Shown piece after piece: positions 1-7,072 of a stretch of 27,895 bases of DNA. Every line of letters starts with the position of its first letter. Positions within the stretch are counted from its first letter, which is position 1. The stretch comes from an uncultured bacterium (lineage in GTDB: Bacteria; Actinomycetota; Coriobacteriia; Coriobacteriales; Coriobacteriaceae). The DNA lies in NCBI GenBank assembly GCA_905214615.1, contig CAJMMX010000028.1, positions 1 through 27,895 of the forward strand, in the 5' to 3' direction. Position numbers and translations under genes: made by a program. The notes beneath the pieces are model-generated. The model made no database searches and was not told the DNA's origin. It was given only the letters and a program-made list of their open reading frames with translations.

Positions 1-10
1 GGTCGGAAGC

Positions 11-316
11 CGTTCATCTCGATCTGTAACATCTGACCCGCGATTTCGGCCCCAACTGTTACAGATCGAGATGAACGGGGTGGGCCGGGCCGAATTGTCT
101 CGATCTGTAACACTAAACCCGGTTTTGGGCGTCTACCTGTTACAGATTGAGACAAACGTACCGGCCAATCCTCTCAATCTCAATCTATAACAGTTAGCCG
201 GTTATTTCTCCCCTACCTGTTACGGATCGAGATGAATAGATTAGACCTAGCCTAAAAATCTCAACCTGTAACACGTAGCCGAGTTTTTCAGTCCAAACTG
301 TTACAGATCGAGACAA
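11..316. repeat. Array of four long-hairpin units, period 80-81 bases
   Basis: Four units each have a left arm ending in TAACA and a right arm beginning TGTTA. Left arms end at 31, 112, 192 and 273, so the period is 81, 80 and 81 bases. The distance between the arms is 25 bases in every unit. Unit 1 (11-31 with 57-77) is a perfect 21-bp inverted repeat. Units 2 (95-112 with 138-155), 3 (about 173-192 with 218-237) and 4 (about 256-273 with 299-316) carry mismatches. The arm core reads TGTTACAGATCGAGATGAAC or close variants. The loops are related to each other (a CCG-rich start, a T-run in the middle, an end of C-pyrimidine-A-A/C-C), so the whole 80-base unit was copied, not just the arms. No protein-coding gene is convincing here. 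The array may extend past the left edge of the window. Its function is unknown; it could be a REP-like element, a set of binding sites or structured RNA. Confidence 0.85.
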
Positions 317-583
317 ACAGGCCGAGCAAGCTACACCCGTAGGTCTTTCACGCTGGAGCATTCGACCAGCACGCCCGAAACAAGCGTACGGCTTCTGGAG
401 CTCGGGGCTTCTAGGCACGCAACGACCTCGTCGGGCGCACGGACACCCAGCCCGCGGTGACGGAACTTCACCGACATATCCCGAAAACTCGATCCCCGGC
501 TTAGCTTGCGCGCATTATCACAATAAAGCCCCAACGATACACGGTCCTGCGGTTCAATGAGCCACAGGACCGCATTCCACCGA
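317..583. other. Intergenic stretch with no confident gene
   Basis: A 67-codon minus-strand frame (331-534) opens with TTG and has no ribosome binding site. An internal ATG would give about 48 codons. I recognise no family in it. It could be the tail of a decayed gene. A hairpin (CGGTCCTG at 542-549 with CAGGACCG at 565-572) lies just past the stop of the neighbouring ATPase gene and could end that transcript, although no T-run follows it on the minus strand. Confidence 0.4.
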
Positions 584-1954
584 TCAGATAAAGATCGTCA
601 TATACAGAGGTAGATATATCCTATGCCCTTCAGCCCTGAGCTGTTTTGGGTGAAGAACTATCTCTTCTCCGACTCGTCGTTCGAATCGTCTGCCGAAATC
701 GTCAAGCGAGATTGTTGAATACGATTTGGAAGATTTAACTTCAACAGGAGTGACCCGCGGTTTTCCAGCCGCGTCTTCAAAGCCGCGCGAAACAAGAAAA
801 TCAATTTCACGCGTTCTGGGCCGACTCCCCTCCGTTTTGGAAGGCTCCTGCCAGCTGTAATAAAAAAGCGAATGCCCCAGACTCTTAAGCTGCTGCGCCA
901 CGATGTTCTCGATTAGCATTCCTTTATTAATTGAAATTCTTCCAAATTGAATGTCTCTATGAACATCCATAAGGTCCGGACCATCATCAAACGCCAAGCT
1001 CACGAGCAATCCCGTGTCCGCCATATAGCATTTAAGCGAAGACGCGTCCTCGTGCAGGCGGTAACCCACGCTCGGATCACTGCATAAATAGCAACGGTTA
1101 ATCAGTCGCGCATCCTCAAGCCAGATTAACGCCGACTCATATGTCTCAAAACGGGACCCCTTCTCCACGCTGTCAAATTTGAACCGTTTATTTGCCGCAG
1201 ATAATTGACCCGGAATATCGTCATAAACCACCCGCGCACGTCTAGCGTCCGAACCTCCAAACTTGGCAATGTCCTCCCTGTACAGTGCGATAATCTGCCG
1301 TTTAACCCTGTCGCATCCTCTAAAATCATTCTCTGCCACAAAGGAGTCGACCGACTGAGGCATACCACCGACAAGCATATACTCATCAAATAATCTCATG
1401 CACGTCGCATGAACGCCGTCCGGAAGCGCGGTCCGAGATTCGCGCGCTTTACGGATCTCTTCTGCATAAAGATCTTTTCCGGTCGCCCAAAGATACTCCT
1501 CAAAATCGAGGGGCTCGAGAGGGATTCTTTCTTCCTCTGACGGTATGACAATGCTATCGACATTCTTTTTGATGGAGACAAGAGAGCCTGTCTCGATGTA
1601 ATCAAATCTGCCGTCTTCTACAAGATGCTTTATGTATTCGCGCGCGATGGGAAACCGCTGCACTTCATCAAAAATGACCAGCGACTCTCTCGGTTCGAGG
1701 GCCTTACCATACTGCAGCTGAAGCATGCGTAAAAAAAGATCGACATCTTCACGATGGTTCAGAAATATATCGAGCGTGGCTTTGCTAGCAGCCGAAAAGT
1801 CAATGTACAGATAATCCTTGTATTCATTTTGCGCGAAGCACTTGACGAGCGTCGTTTTGCCAACGCGTCTTGCACCCTCAATAAGCACCGCAGTGCGCCC
1901 TTGCGAGCGTTCTTTCCACTCCTGCAGACGATCATATGCCTTCCGTTTAAACAT
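584..1954 (-). CDS. AAA ATPase with DUF4143 (PD-(D/E)XK-like) C-terminal domain
   Basis: A 456-residue protein of the AAA_14/DUF4143 family, usually annotated only as ATP-binding protein. The N-terminus has a Walker A motif (GARRVGKTTL, about residues 27-36) and a Walker B motif (LVIFDEVQRFP, about 91-101). The middle carries the family motif YMLVGGMPQSV. Near the C-terminus EIDFLV followed by PVEVKSSKS has the spacing of a PD-(D/E)XK nuclease-like core, so nucleic-acid cleavage or binding is possible. The start codon has a strong site (GAGGTGAG) a few bases upstream. The physiological role of this family is not established; members occur in multiple copies in many gut bacteria and are suspected to be selfish or defence-related. 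The gene appears to stand alone. Three 34-base-period repeats lie 33-118 bases upstream of the start and probably contain its promoter or operator. A second member of the family is at 4330-5595. Confidence 0.88.
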   Translation of the reverse strand: MFKRKAYDRLQEWKERSQGRTAVLIEGARRVGKTTLVKCFAQNEYKDYLYIDFSAASKATLDIFLNHREDVDLFLRMLQLQYGKALEPRESLVIFDEVQRFPIAREYIKHLVEDGRFDYIETGSLVSIKKNVDSIVIPSEEERIPLEPLDFEEYLWATGKDLYAEEIRKARESRTALPDGVHATCMRLFDEYMLVGGMPQSVDSFVAENDFRGCDRVKRQIIALYREDIAKFGGSDARRARVVYDDIPGQLSAANKRFKFDSVEKGSRFETYESALIWLEDARLINRCYLCSDPSVGYRLHEDASSLKCYMADTGLLVSLAFDDGPDLMDVHRDIQFGRISINKGMLIENIVAQQLKSLGHSLFYYSWQEPSKTEGSRPRTREIDFLVSRGFEDAAGKPRVTPVEVKSSKSYSTISLDDFGRRFERRVGEEIVLHPKQLRAEGHRIYLPLYMTIFI

Positions 1955-1986
1955 AATCTCACCTCAGCATAAATTACCTGCTAGTT

Positions 1987-2072
1987 TACAAAAATACCGA
2001 CCTTCAGATATATCTAATAATACAAAAAAACCGACCTTTAAGTGAGCTTATAGCTACAAAAATACCGACCAT
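1987..2072. repeat. Three 18-base direct repeats at exactly 34-base period upstream of ATPase gene
   Basis: TACAAAAATACCGACCTT at 1987-2004, TACAAAAAAACCGACCTT at 2021-2038 and TACAAAAATACCGACCAT at 2055-2072. Starts are 34 bases apart both times, and the 16 bases between copies are unrelated. The array ends 32 bases before the ATG of the minus-strand ATPase gene, which makes it a candidate operator, iteron-like binding array or recognition site for that protein. Confidence 0.85.
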
Positions 2073-2111
2073 TGCAATGGCCGAAACACACAATATCTCC
2101 CGCGGCATCAG

Positions 2112-2876
2112 CTAGCAAATGACCTGCGTGTGTTCCTCGATGGCAGCGCGGTCCTCGGCGGCAATATCCGGCTCGCACACCACGGCATCCAAATTGTCCA
2201 GGCGACAGAAGGTATAGAAATCGCGCTTGCCGATCTTGCTGGAGTCGGCGATCAGATAGCGCGAGTCTGCCTTGCTAAAAGCGAGCTGCTGGATACGGCC
2301 CTCGTCCATGTTGGACGTAGACACGTCACCGTCCAAGATGCCGTTGGCGCCGATAAACGCCGCATCGATGCCCAGCGCGCGCAGGGTATCCTCGGCCGTT
2401 GGTCCCACAAAAGCGGCGGTGCGGCGACGGTACATACCGCCCACGAGGCACAGCTCGCAGTCTTCGCGCGCCTCGAGCAGGTTAAACACCGAAAGCGAAT
2501 TGGTCACAATGCGCAGGCGAAACGTCGGCAGCATCGAGGCCATCTGCTCAACCGTGGTGCCCGTGCCCAAAAAGATGGTCGAGCCCTCCTCGATAAGCTC
2601 CACAGCACGGCGCGCAATCTGCAGCTTTTCCTCGGCATGCTTAGTGCGCTTTTCGCTGTGCGAATACTCATGGCGCAACATAGCGTGCGGACGGCCCTGT
2701 GCACTGCGGGCTCCGCCGTGCACGCGCTCGATCTCGCCTAGGCTCGCAAGTTCTTCGAGGTCGCGGCGAATCGTCATGTCCGAAACGCCCAACGCATCCG
2801 AAATCTCTTTGACCGAGACCGTGCCCTGCTCCTCGAGCAGCTGACGAACCTTATCCTGTCGCTCTGCCTTAATCAC
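2112..2876 (-). CDS. DeoR-family sugar-sensing transcriptional regulator
   Basis: A 254-residue DeoR/GlpR-type repressor starting at GTG. The N-terminal winged helix-turn-helix (residues 1-55) has the family signature VSDMTIRRDLEEL followed by an ERVHGGA linker. The remainder is the DeoR C-terminal sensor domain, which binds sugar phosphates and resembles ribose-5-phosphate isomerase; GTGTTVEQMA and VTNSL are typical of its ligand pocket. It is divergent from galM, with a 206-base shared intergenic region, so control of galM or of its own gene is plausible. That region contains an AT-rich stretch and a short hairpin (CCCC at 3001-3004 with GGGG at 3015-3018), but I cannot name an operator. 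The inducer is not predictable from the sequence. Confidence 0.9.
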   Translation of the reverse strand: MIKAERQDKVRQLLEEQGTVSVKEISDALGVSDMTIRRDLEELASLGEIERVHGGARSAQGRPHAMLRHEYSHSEKRTKHAEEKLQIARRAVELIEEGSTIFLGTGTTVEQMASMLPTFRLRIVTNSLSVFNLLEAREDCELCLVGGMYRRRTAAFVGPTAEDTLRALGIDAAFIGANGILDGDVSTSNMDEGRIQQLAFSKADSRYLIADSSKIGKRDFYTFCRLDNLDAVVCEPDIAAEDRAAIEEHTQVIC

Positions 2877-3082
2877 GATGAATCCTCGCCGTTCTTTGCG
2901 CGCATATCATTCAAACAGTAACGAACAAATTGTATCAGACTCGTACGCGTCAAAAATGAACGCCCGCACAGCTCCAATCATCACTTTTTTGAGAAAAATA
3001 CCCCCAGCTTTAGTGGGGTGTAGTGATAATCTCGCCTGTTCGCGCTACAGTTTGTCGGAAATACCTCGATGTTAGGAACCAA

Positions 3083-4135
3083 ATGATCACTTCCGAGCTT
3101 TTCGGCACCGCGCCGTGCGGTACCCCCGTTCATCGTTACACCCTCGACGGGCCCGAGATCTGCGTTCGCATTATGGACTATGGCGCCACGGTGCTTGGTA
3201 TCGATGTGCCCGACATTCCCGGCAACGTGCGCGATGTGGTGCTGGGCTTCGATAAGCTCGAGGATTACTTTGACAACCCCGCCTGCTTTGGCGCGACCAT
3301 CGGCCCTGTGGCAAACCGCACCGCTGGCGCCACGATCGCCATCGACGGCACGGACTGGCATATGCCCGCCAACGAGGGCGCCAACAACCTGCACAGCGAC
3401 CTTAAGCACGGCCTGCACAAACGTGTGTGGGATGTTGAGCTCGACGAGGTCCATAACGCCGTGCGCATGACCACCTCGCTTAAGGATGGCGAGCTGGGCC
3501 TGCCCGGCAACCGAACCTTTACGGCCGTGTTTACCGTTACGCGCACCGGCGTCTTCCGCATCGATTATGGCTGCGAGAGCGACCGCGCCACCTACGTGTC
3601 CATGACCAACCACACGTACTTTAACCTTGCAGGCCATAACGCCGGCATGGACTGCGAACATTTCTTTGTCGCCAACGCCGCCCACTACCTGCCCATTAAC
3701 GAGCAGAACATCCCCACCGGCGAGATTGCTCCGGTCGAGGGAACACCGTTTGACTTTCGCGAGCTTCGCCCCGTCGCACCCGGCATGGAGGCCGACGACC
3801 CGCAGATCAAGCAGGCCCGTGGCTACGATCACTGCCTGTGCATCGATGGCTATCAGTACGGCCGCAACCTGCGCCGCGCGATGCACGTCGAGGAGATGTG
3901 GACCGGTCGTGAGATGGACTACTACACCACTGCCCCGGGCGTGCAGCTCTACACCGGCAACTGGCTGGGCGACGAGCACGCCAAGGACGATGCCAACTAT
4001 GGCTGGGGCGCCGGCTTTGCCCTCGAGGCCGAGATGTACCCCGACACGCCGCACCAGCCTCTGTTCCCGCAGGGCATTGTGGGCCCGGGCCATCCCTACA
4101 GCAATGTGATCGAATACCACTTTATGAGGCACTAA
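3083..4135 (+). CDS. galM: Aldose 1-epimerase (galactose mutarotase)
   Basis: A 350-residue cytoplasmic enzyme interconverting alpha and beta anomers of galactose or glucose. Family marks in order: YGATVLGIDVPD near the N-terminus, GPVANRTAGATI (NR substrate-binding motif), NNLHSD, HTYFNLAGH (catalytic His region), GYDHCLCI, and the C-terminal FALEAEMYPDTPHQP carrying the catalytic Glu. I chose the ATG at 3083 because GGA lies about six bases upstream and because the encoded MITSELFG fits the family's usual beginning; the frame is open back to 3023. The length is normal. A rho-independent terminator follows. The gene is divergent from the DeoR gene and convergent with the second ATPase gene. 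Confidence 0.92.
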   Translation: MITSELFGTAPCGTPVHRYTLDGPEICVRIMDYGATVLGIDVPDIPGNVRDVVLGFDKLEDYFDNPACFGATIGPVANRTAGATIAIDGTDWHMPANEGANNLHSDLKHGLHKRVWDVELDEVHNAVRMTTSLKDGELGLPGNRTFTAVFTVTRTGVFRIDYGCESDRATYVSMTNHTYFNLAGHNAGMDCEHFFVANAAHYLPINEQNIPTGEIAPVEGTPFDFRELRPVAPGMEADDPQIKQARGYDHCLCIDGYQYGRNLRRAMHVEEMWTGREMDYYTTAPGVQLYTGNWLGDEHAKDDANYGWGAGFALEAEMYPDTPHQPLFPQGIVGPGHPYSNVIEYHFMRH

Positions 4136-4161
4136 GCCCGCAACGCGACATATCGCACAGC

Positions 4162-4196
4162 AACGCCCGCCGGCACCACCGCCGACGGGCGTTTTT
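4162..4196 (+). terminator. Rho-independent terminator of galM
   Basis: A 13-base stem with one mismatch (AACGCCCGCCGGC at 4162-4174 with GCCGACGGGCGTT at 4181-4193), a loop of six, then a run of T. It sits 26 bases past the galM stop. Confidence 0.88.
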
Positions 4197-4329
4197 CTAC
4201 CTAGTCGCCTGCGACGTTTTTAAACGACTAATCGTTGTGGGCACTCTTTGTCGAATGTGGCCGCCGCATCATCGATGATGCCGTGTCCTCGCGCGCAATG
4301 GTGGCGTCCGTCCCGCTTCGACCGTCGCG

Positions 4330-5595
4330 TTACGGCGCGAGAACATCCAGCGGAACAACTTGGATGCCACGCTCGGTAACATAGGCTTGCGAACCAAACC
4401 CGATGATCACGACTTTCGAAACCGGCGGGTTGTTTCCGGCGGCAACCATGCGTTTCTCGACAGCAACAAGGCTGTCAGACGCCTCTTCGATTTGAGCAGA
4501 GCTGAGTTTAACTTCGACCGGAATCCACGTTCCGCCGGGAGCCGCAATGACCGCATCGACTTCTAGATCGCGAGAATCATGATAGTGATAGAGGCCCATT
4601 CCGTTTGCTCGCGCATAAACCCACAAATCATGAAGCACCAGCGATTCAAAAAGCAGTCCGAGCGTCTTGAAATCTAGCAGTAGTGTCTCCGGGGTCGCCC
4701 CGAGTGCGGCGGCCGCCAGCGACGGGTCGGCGAGGTGATGCTTCTTTGAGTCTCTTAAATGCACCGGAGATCTCATTGCAGGGTTCCACGCGGGAATATC
4801 GCGAACGAAACTAACCCGAGCAAGAAGAGATATATATGATGCCGCCGTCTGTCTCGACACCTCTCCGCCAAGATCGGCTACGAGCGTCTTGAGTGTCGCC
4901 AAAGTGGATTCATTTCGCGCAAGCGATTCGATGACGGCTTTGACCTTCTCAGGGTCGCGGCGAGAGCCATCAACACGAGATAAATCTTCTTCGGCGACTA
5001 TGCCGATGTAGCGTTTTGCCATCGCGGACGCAGCCCGCGTATCGCGTCCAGCCGCTGCAGGCCATCCGCCACGAACAACGCACTCGGCAATCGAGGCAGA
5101 GTCCAACGACCCGAAAGCTCCATTGAACTTTTCGCCAGAAATAATGCCCGATAGCTTAACCGCGCCGCTAGATTTCCCAAGTTCGAAAAGCGTCATGGTG
5201 TCCATACGCAATTTGGCGAACCTTCCAGCGCCGCTGTGCATCGGGCGTTCGTCGTCTCGCGGTGTTGCCGATCCCGTAAATATGAACTGACCAGGCTCGC
5301 CGCCGCGGTTGTCGCACTCAAACCGTGCCGCGTCCCAAAGTTTCGGAACCTCCTGCCACTCGTCAATCAGCCGCGGCACCTCGCCGGAAACGGCAAGAGC
5401 CGGATCCGTCTCGGCGCGTAAGCGATTCTCGAAGTTGCGGGACGGGTCCATGAGAAGGAGCCTAGACGCCGCACGGGTCTCGGCCGTGGTCGTCTTTCCA
5501 CACCATTTCGGCCCTTCGATGAGAACGGCACCGAATATGCCCAGCAGCTGGTCGAGCTCATTTTCGACAATTCTGGTGTAGTACTTTTTTGGCAT
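4330..5595 (-). CDS. AAA ATPase with DUF4143 domain, second paralogue
   Basis: A 421-residue protein from the ATG at 5595 (MPKKYYTRIV), or 425 from the upstream ATG at 5607. I prefer 5595 because GGTGAT precedes it and the sequence resembles the usual family start; neither site is strong. Walker A is GPKWCGKTTT, about residues 29-38. A Walker B-like segment, PRLIDEWQEVPKLWD, is followed by the family sensor FIFTGSATPRDDE. VVRGGWPAAAG corresponds to the DUF4143 motif. LEVDAVIAAPGG followed by WIPVEVKLSS gives the PD-(D/E)XK-like Asp and E-x-K. It differs clearly from the ATPase at 584-1954, so the two are separate subfamilies rather than a recent duplication. The promoter region contains four 23-base-period repeats. 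Function is unknown. Confidence 0.87.
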   Translation of the reverse strand: MPKKYYTRIVENELDQLLGIFGAVLIEGPKWCGKTTTAETRAASRLLLMDPSRNFENRLRAETDPALAVSGEVPRLIDEWQEVPKLWDAARFECDNRGGEPGQFIFTGSATPRDDERPMHSGAGRFAKLRMDTMTLFELGKSSGAVKLSGIISGEKFNGAFGSLDSASIAECVVRGGWPAAAGRDTRAASAMAKRYIGIVAEEDLSRVDGSRRDPEKVKAVIESLARNESTLATLKTLVADLGGEVSRQTAASYISLLARVSFVRDIPAWNPAMRSPVHLRDSKKHHLADPSLAAAALGATPETLLLDFKTLGLLFESLVLHDLWVYARANGMGLYHYHDSRDLEVDAVIAAPGGTWIPVEVKLSSAQIEEASDSLVAVEKRMVAAGNNPPVSKVVIIGFGSQAYVTERGIQVVPLDVLAP

Positions 5596-5621
5596 ATTTA
5601 TCACCATTGCTACCAGCGCGT

Positions 5622-5702
5622 TTAACCAAATTTACAGTTTCCATTTAACCAAATTTCGGTTCTCTGATTAACCATATTTACGCAATTCAATTAACCAAAC
5701 AG
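5622..5702. repeat. Four 12-base direct repeats at exactly 23-base period upstream of ATPase gene
   Basis: TTAACCAAATTT at 5622-5633 and 5645-5656, TTAACCATATTT at 5668-5679 and TTAACCAAACAG at 5691-5702. Starts are 5622, 5645, 5668 and 5691, exactly 23 bases apart. The 11 bases between copies differ. The array begins 26 bases upstream of the preferred ATPase start (14 from the alternative). Read on the gene's strand the core is AAATTTGGTTAA. It is probably an operator or multi-site binding array. Confidence 0.85.
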
Positions 5703-5841
5703 ATTTAGAAGCCGTTTTTGCGAACGACTTAAGCTGTGGTGCAGTCATTGACGTTCTAAAAGACTAGTCGAAAGGGACACTCTTTTCATAGCTCCGACAC
5801 ATGCGCCAACATGCCTGAAATCGGCGCGCTACAGATTGCGC

Positions 5842-5973
5842 CCATCTACTACTTTTACTCCCGCACCCCTGACCATACGCCCCTATTTTCATAAATCGCA
5901 CGTTCGCTACCTGCGGTTTTAATAGTGAGATTTTCATCGTGGTTCGAGGTAAGCGACCAAAAGTAGTAGATGG
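5842..5973. repeat. 132-base element with 15-base inverted ends
   Basis: CCATCTACTACTTTT at 5842-5856 is repeated in perfect inverse as AAAAGTAGTAGATGG at 5959-5973, enclosing 102 bases. The interior includes CTACCTGCGGTTTT (5907-5920), a 14-base string that occurs again at 18402-18415. The surrounding stretch 5703-6049 contains no convincing gene. Size and inverted ends suggest a small non-autonomous mobile element or a dispersed intergenic repeat; no clear target-site duplication is visible. Confidence 0.6.
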
Positions 5974-6049
5974 CCCCAATTCCTGGCCGAGGGTATCTCG
6001 CCGCTCCTCCACGGGAAAATACGATCCGTTTTCCTCCGTCCCCAAGGGA

Positions 6050-6532
6050 TCAGTTGAACAGATTGCCAATGGGGTCGGGGGCGGAACTGGGGAGATAACG
6101 GATTTCTAGCTCTATGCCGAGCGCTTGCAGCTCTTTAAAGGCGGCGGTATCTGCATCGCTTACGGCAACGGTAGGCGTTGCAGAGCGCTTGCCCTCCCCT
6201 GCCTGCATATGGCCGATGCTGATCTTGGTTATTGGCACACCGCCCTTAACCAGCGCGAGCGCGTCGGCAGGTGAGGCTACCATGACCAGAATCCATTGAC
6301 GCGGCGTTGCGGTATGAATGATGTCGATAGTCCTTTGCACCGAGAAAAACCGCGTCCACACGCCGTCGGGCGCCGCCACCCTCATAGGGGCCCACTTACG
6401 CGAATCCGCCGCAATCTCGTCGTTGACGACGAGGACAAGGTTAGCATCTACGGCTTCGTTCCACAGCTCAACATCTTGCCCGTAAATGAAACGGTCGTCG
6501 ATACGCGTAAGAAGGATCTTGGGTTGAGCCAT
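6050..6532 (-). CDS. PTS mannose-family IIB-like protein lacking the phosphorylated His
   Basis: A 160-residue paralogue of the mannose/fructose/sorbose-family IIB component at 16910-17392, with the same length and ending. It aligns without gaps: TRIDDRFIYGQD here against TRIDNRLVHGQV there. The conserved His that accepts phosphate from IIA (position 17) is Tyr (codon TAC), and Val20 is Asp. It therefore probably cannot pass phosphate to sugar. The rest of the fold is intact (PTVAVSDADTAAFKELQALGIELEIRYLP), so the gene is not simply decayed. I chose the ATG at 6532 because GGGG lies upstream and because it matches the paralogue's MAEPNILL. No IIA, IIC or IID gene is next to it. It may be a regulatory or decoy IIB, or early in decay. 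Confidence 0.85.
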   Translation of the reverse strand: MAQPKILLTRIDDRFIYGQDVELWNEAVDANLVLVVNDEIAADSRKWAPMRVAAPDGVWTRFFSVQRTIDIIHTATPRQWILVMVASPADALALVKGGVPITKISIGHMQAGEGKRSATPTVAVSDADTAAFKELQALGIELEIRYLPSSAPDPIGNLFN

Positions 6533-6671
6533 GGCTGCCCCATTCTGTTTGAGACCCATACGAGCGGGACGTCGGCCACCAACTCAACAGCAGGTCAAGT
6601 ACCAAATGGGCACTGCAGACATCACGCCTCTAATATTAGTGCATTTAAAGTGAGAAAAGCCGTCAGAACAC

Positions 6672-6700
6672 TTGCGCGGATGTGCGATGTCCCGTATCAT
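6672..6700 (+). promoter_or_regulatory. Promoter of the tRNA-Thr gene
   Basis: TTGCGC at 6672-6677, a 17-base spacer, and TATCAT at 6695-6700, about 40 bases before the mature tRNA. Transcription would begin near 6707. Confidence 0.6.
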
Positions 6701-6739
6701 AGACAGCCGTTGACGCCTCAGTTGCGTCATCATATGGCC

Positions 6740-6815
6740 GCCAGCGTAGCTCAGTTGGTAGAGCACCGCTCTCGTAAAGCGGGGGTCACCGGTTCGAGCC
6801 CGGTCGCTGGCTCCA
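6740..6815 (+). tRNA. tRNA-Thr (anticodon CGT)
   Basis: A complete cloverleaf. The acceptor stem GCCAGCG (6740-6746) pairs with CGCTGGC (6805-6811). The D arm is GCTCAGTTGGTAGAGC. The anticodon stem CCGCT/AGCGG encloses loop CTCGTAA with anticodon CGT. The T arm is ACCGG-TTCGAGC-CCGGT. The discriminator is T and CCA is encoded at 6813-6815. It reads ACG threonine codons. Its own terminator follows. Confidence 0.97.
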
Positions 6816-6826
6816 TTACACAAGAT

Positions 6827-6849
6827 AGCCGCCTTCGGGCGGCTTTTTT
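6827..6849 (+). terminator. Terminator of tRNA-Thr
   Basis: Stem AGCCGCC (6827-6833) and GGCGGCT (6838-6844) with a TTCG tetraloop and a T-run. Confidence 0.92.
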
Positions 6850-7072
6850 GTTGCCGATTTTGAGTGCGTGCGCGCCAATCCAAACATAGCCACGTCAACA
6901 GCGGCCCACTCGGTGGACTTCGGGTTTAATGCTTAGGGGCGGGGATTTACCAAAGTGAAATCTTAATGAAAAGAAACCCAGCTGCAGCAATTGCCATGGT
7001 GAGGGCTCGAATTGGCCATATAGATCTAAAATAGTCACGATATACAAATGTCGAGAGACATTGGGGATATAG

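Noticed and set aside
11..316. CRISPR array
   Set aside because: The repeated strings alternate orientation and the intervening 25-base segments are related to each other, unlike CRISPR spacers; no cas genes are present.
194..418. Open frame of 74 codons over the hairpin array, minus strand
   Set aside because: It starts at GTG, lacks a binding site and reads through the repeat units, so the repeats explain it.
4266..4281. Perfect palindrome GCATCATCGATGATGC
   Set aside because: It is isolated, between convergent genes, and has no promoter near; chance or a minor site is likely.
5764..6069. Open frame of 101 codons over the inverted-end element, minus strand
   Set aside because: It overlaps the end of the IIB-like gene, has no good start site, and its composition is not protein-like; the repeat explains the openness.
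6947..7070. Minus-strand stretch encoding a hydrophobic segment (RALTMAIAAAGFLFIK)
   Set aside because: No start site was seen and the larger frame runs antisense into the secreted-protein gene; it could be a decayed fragment but cannot be supported.
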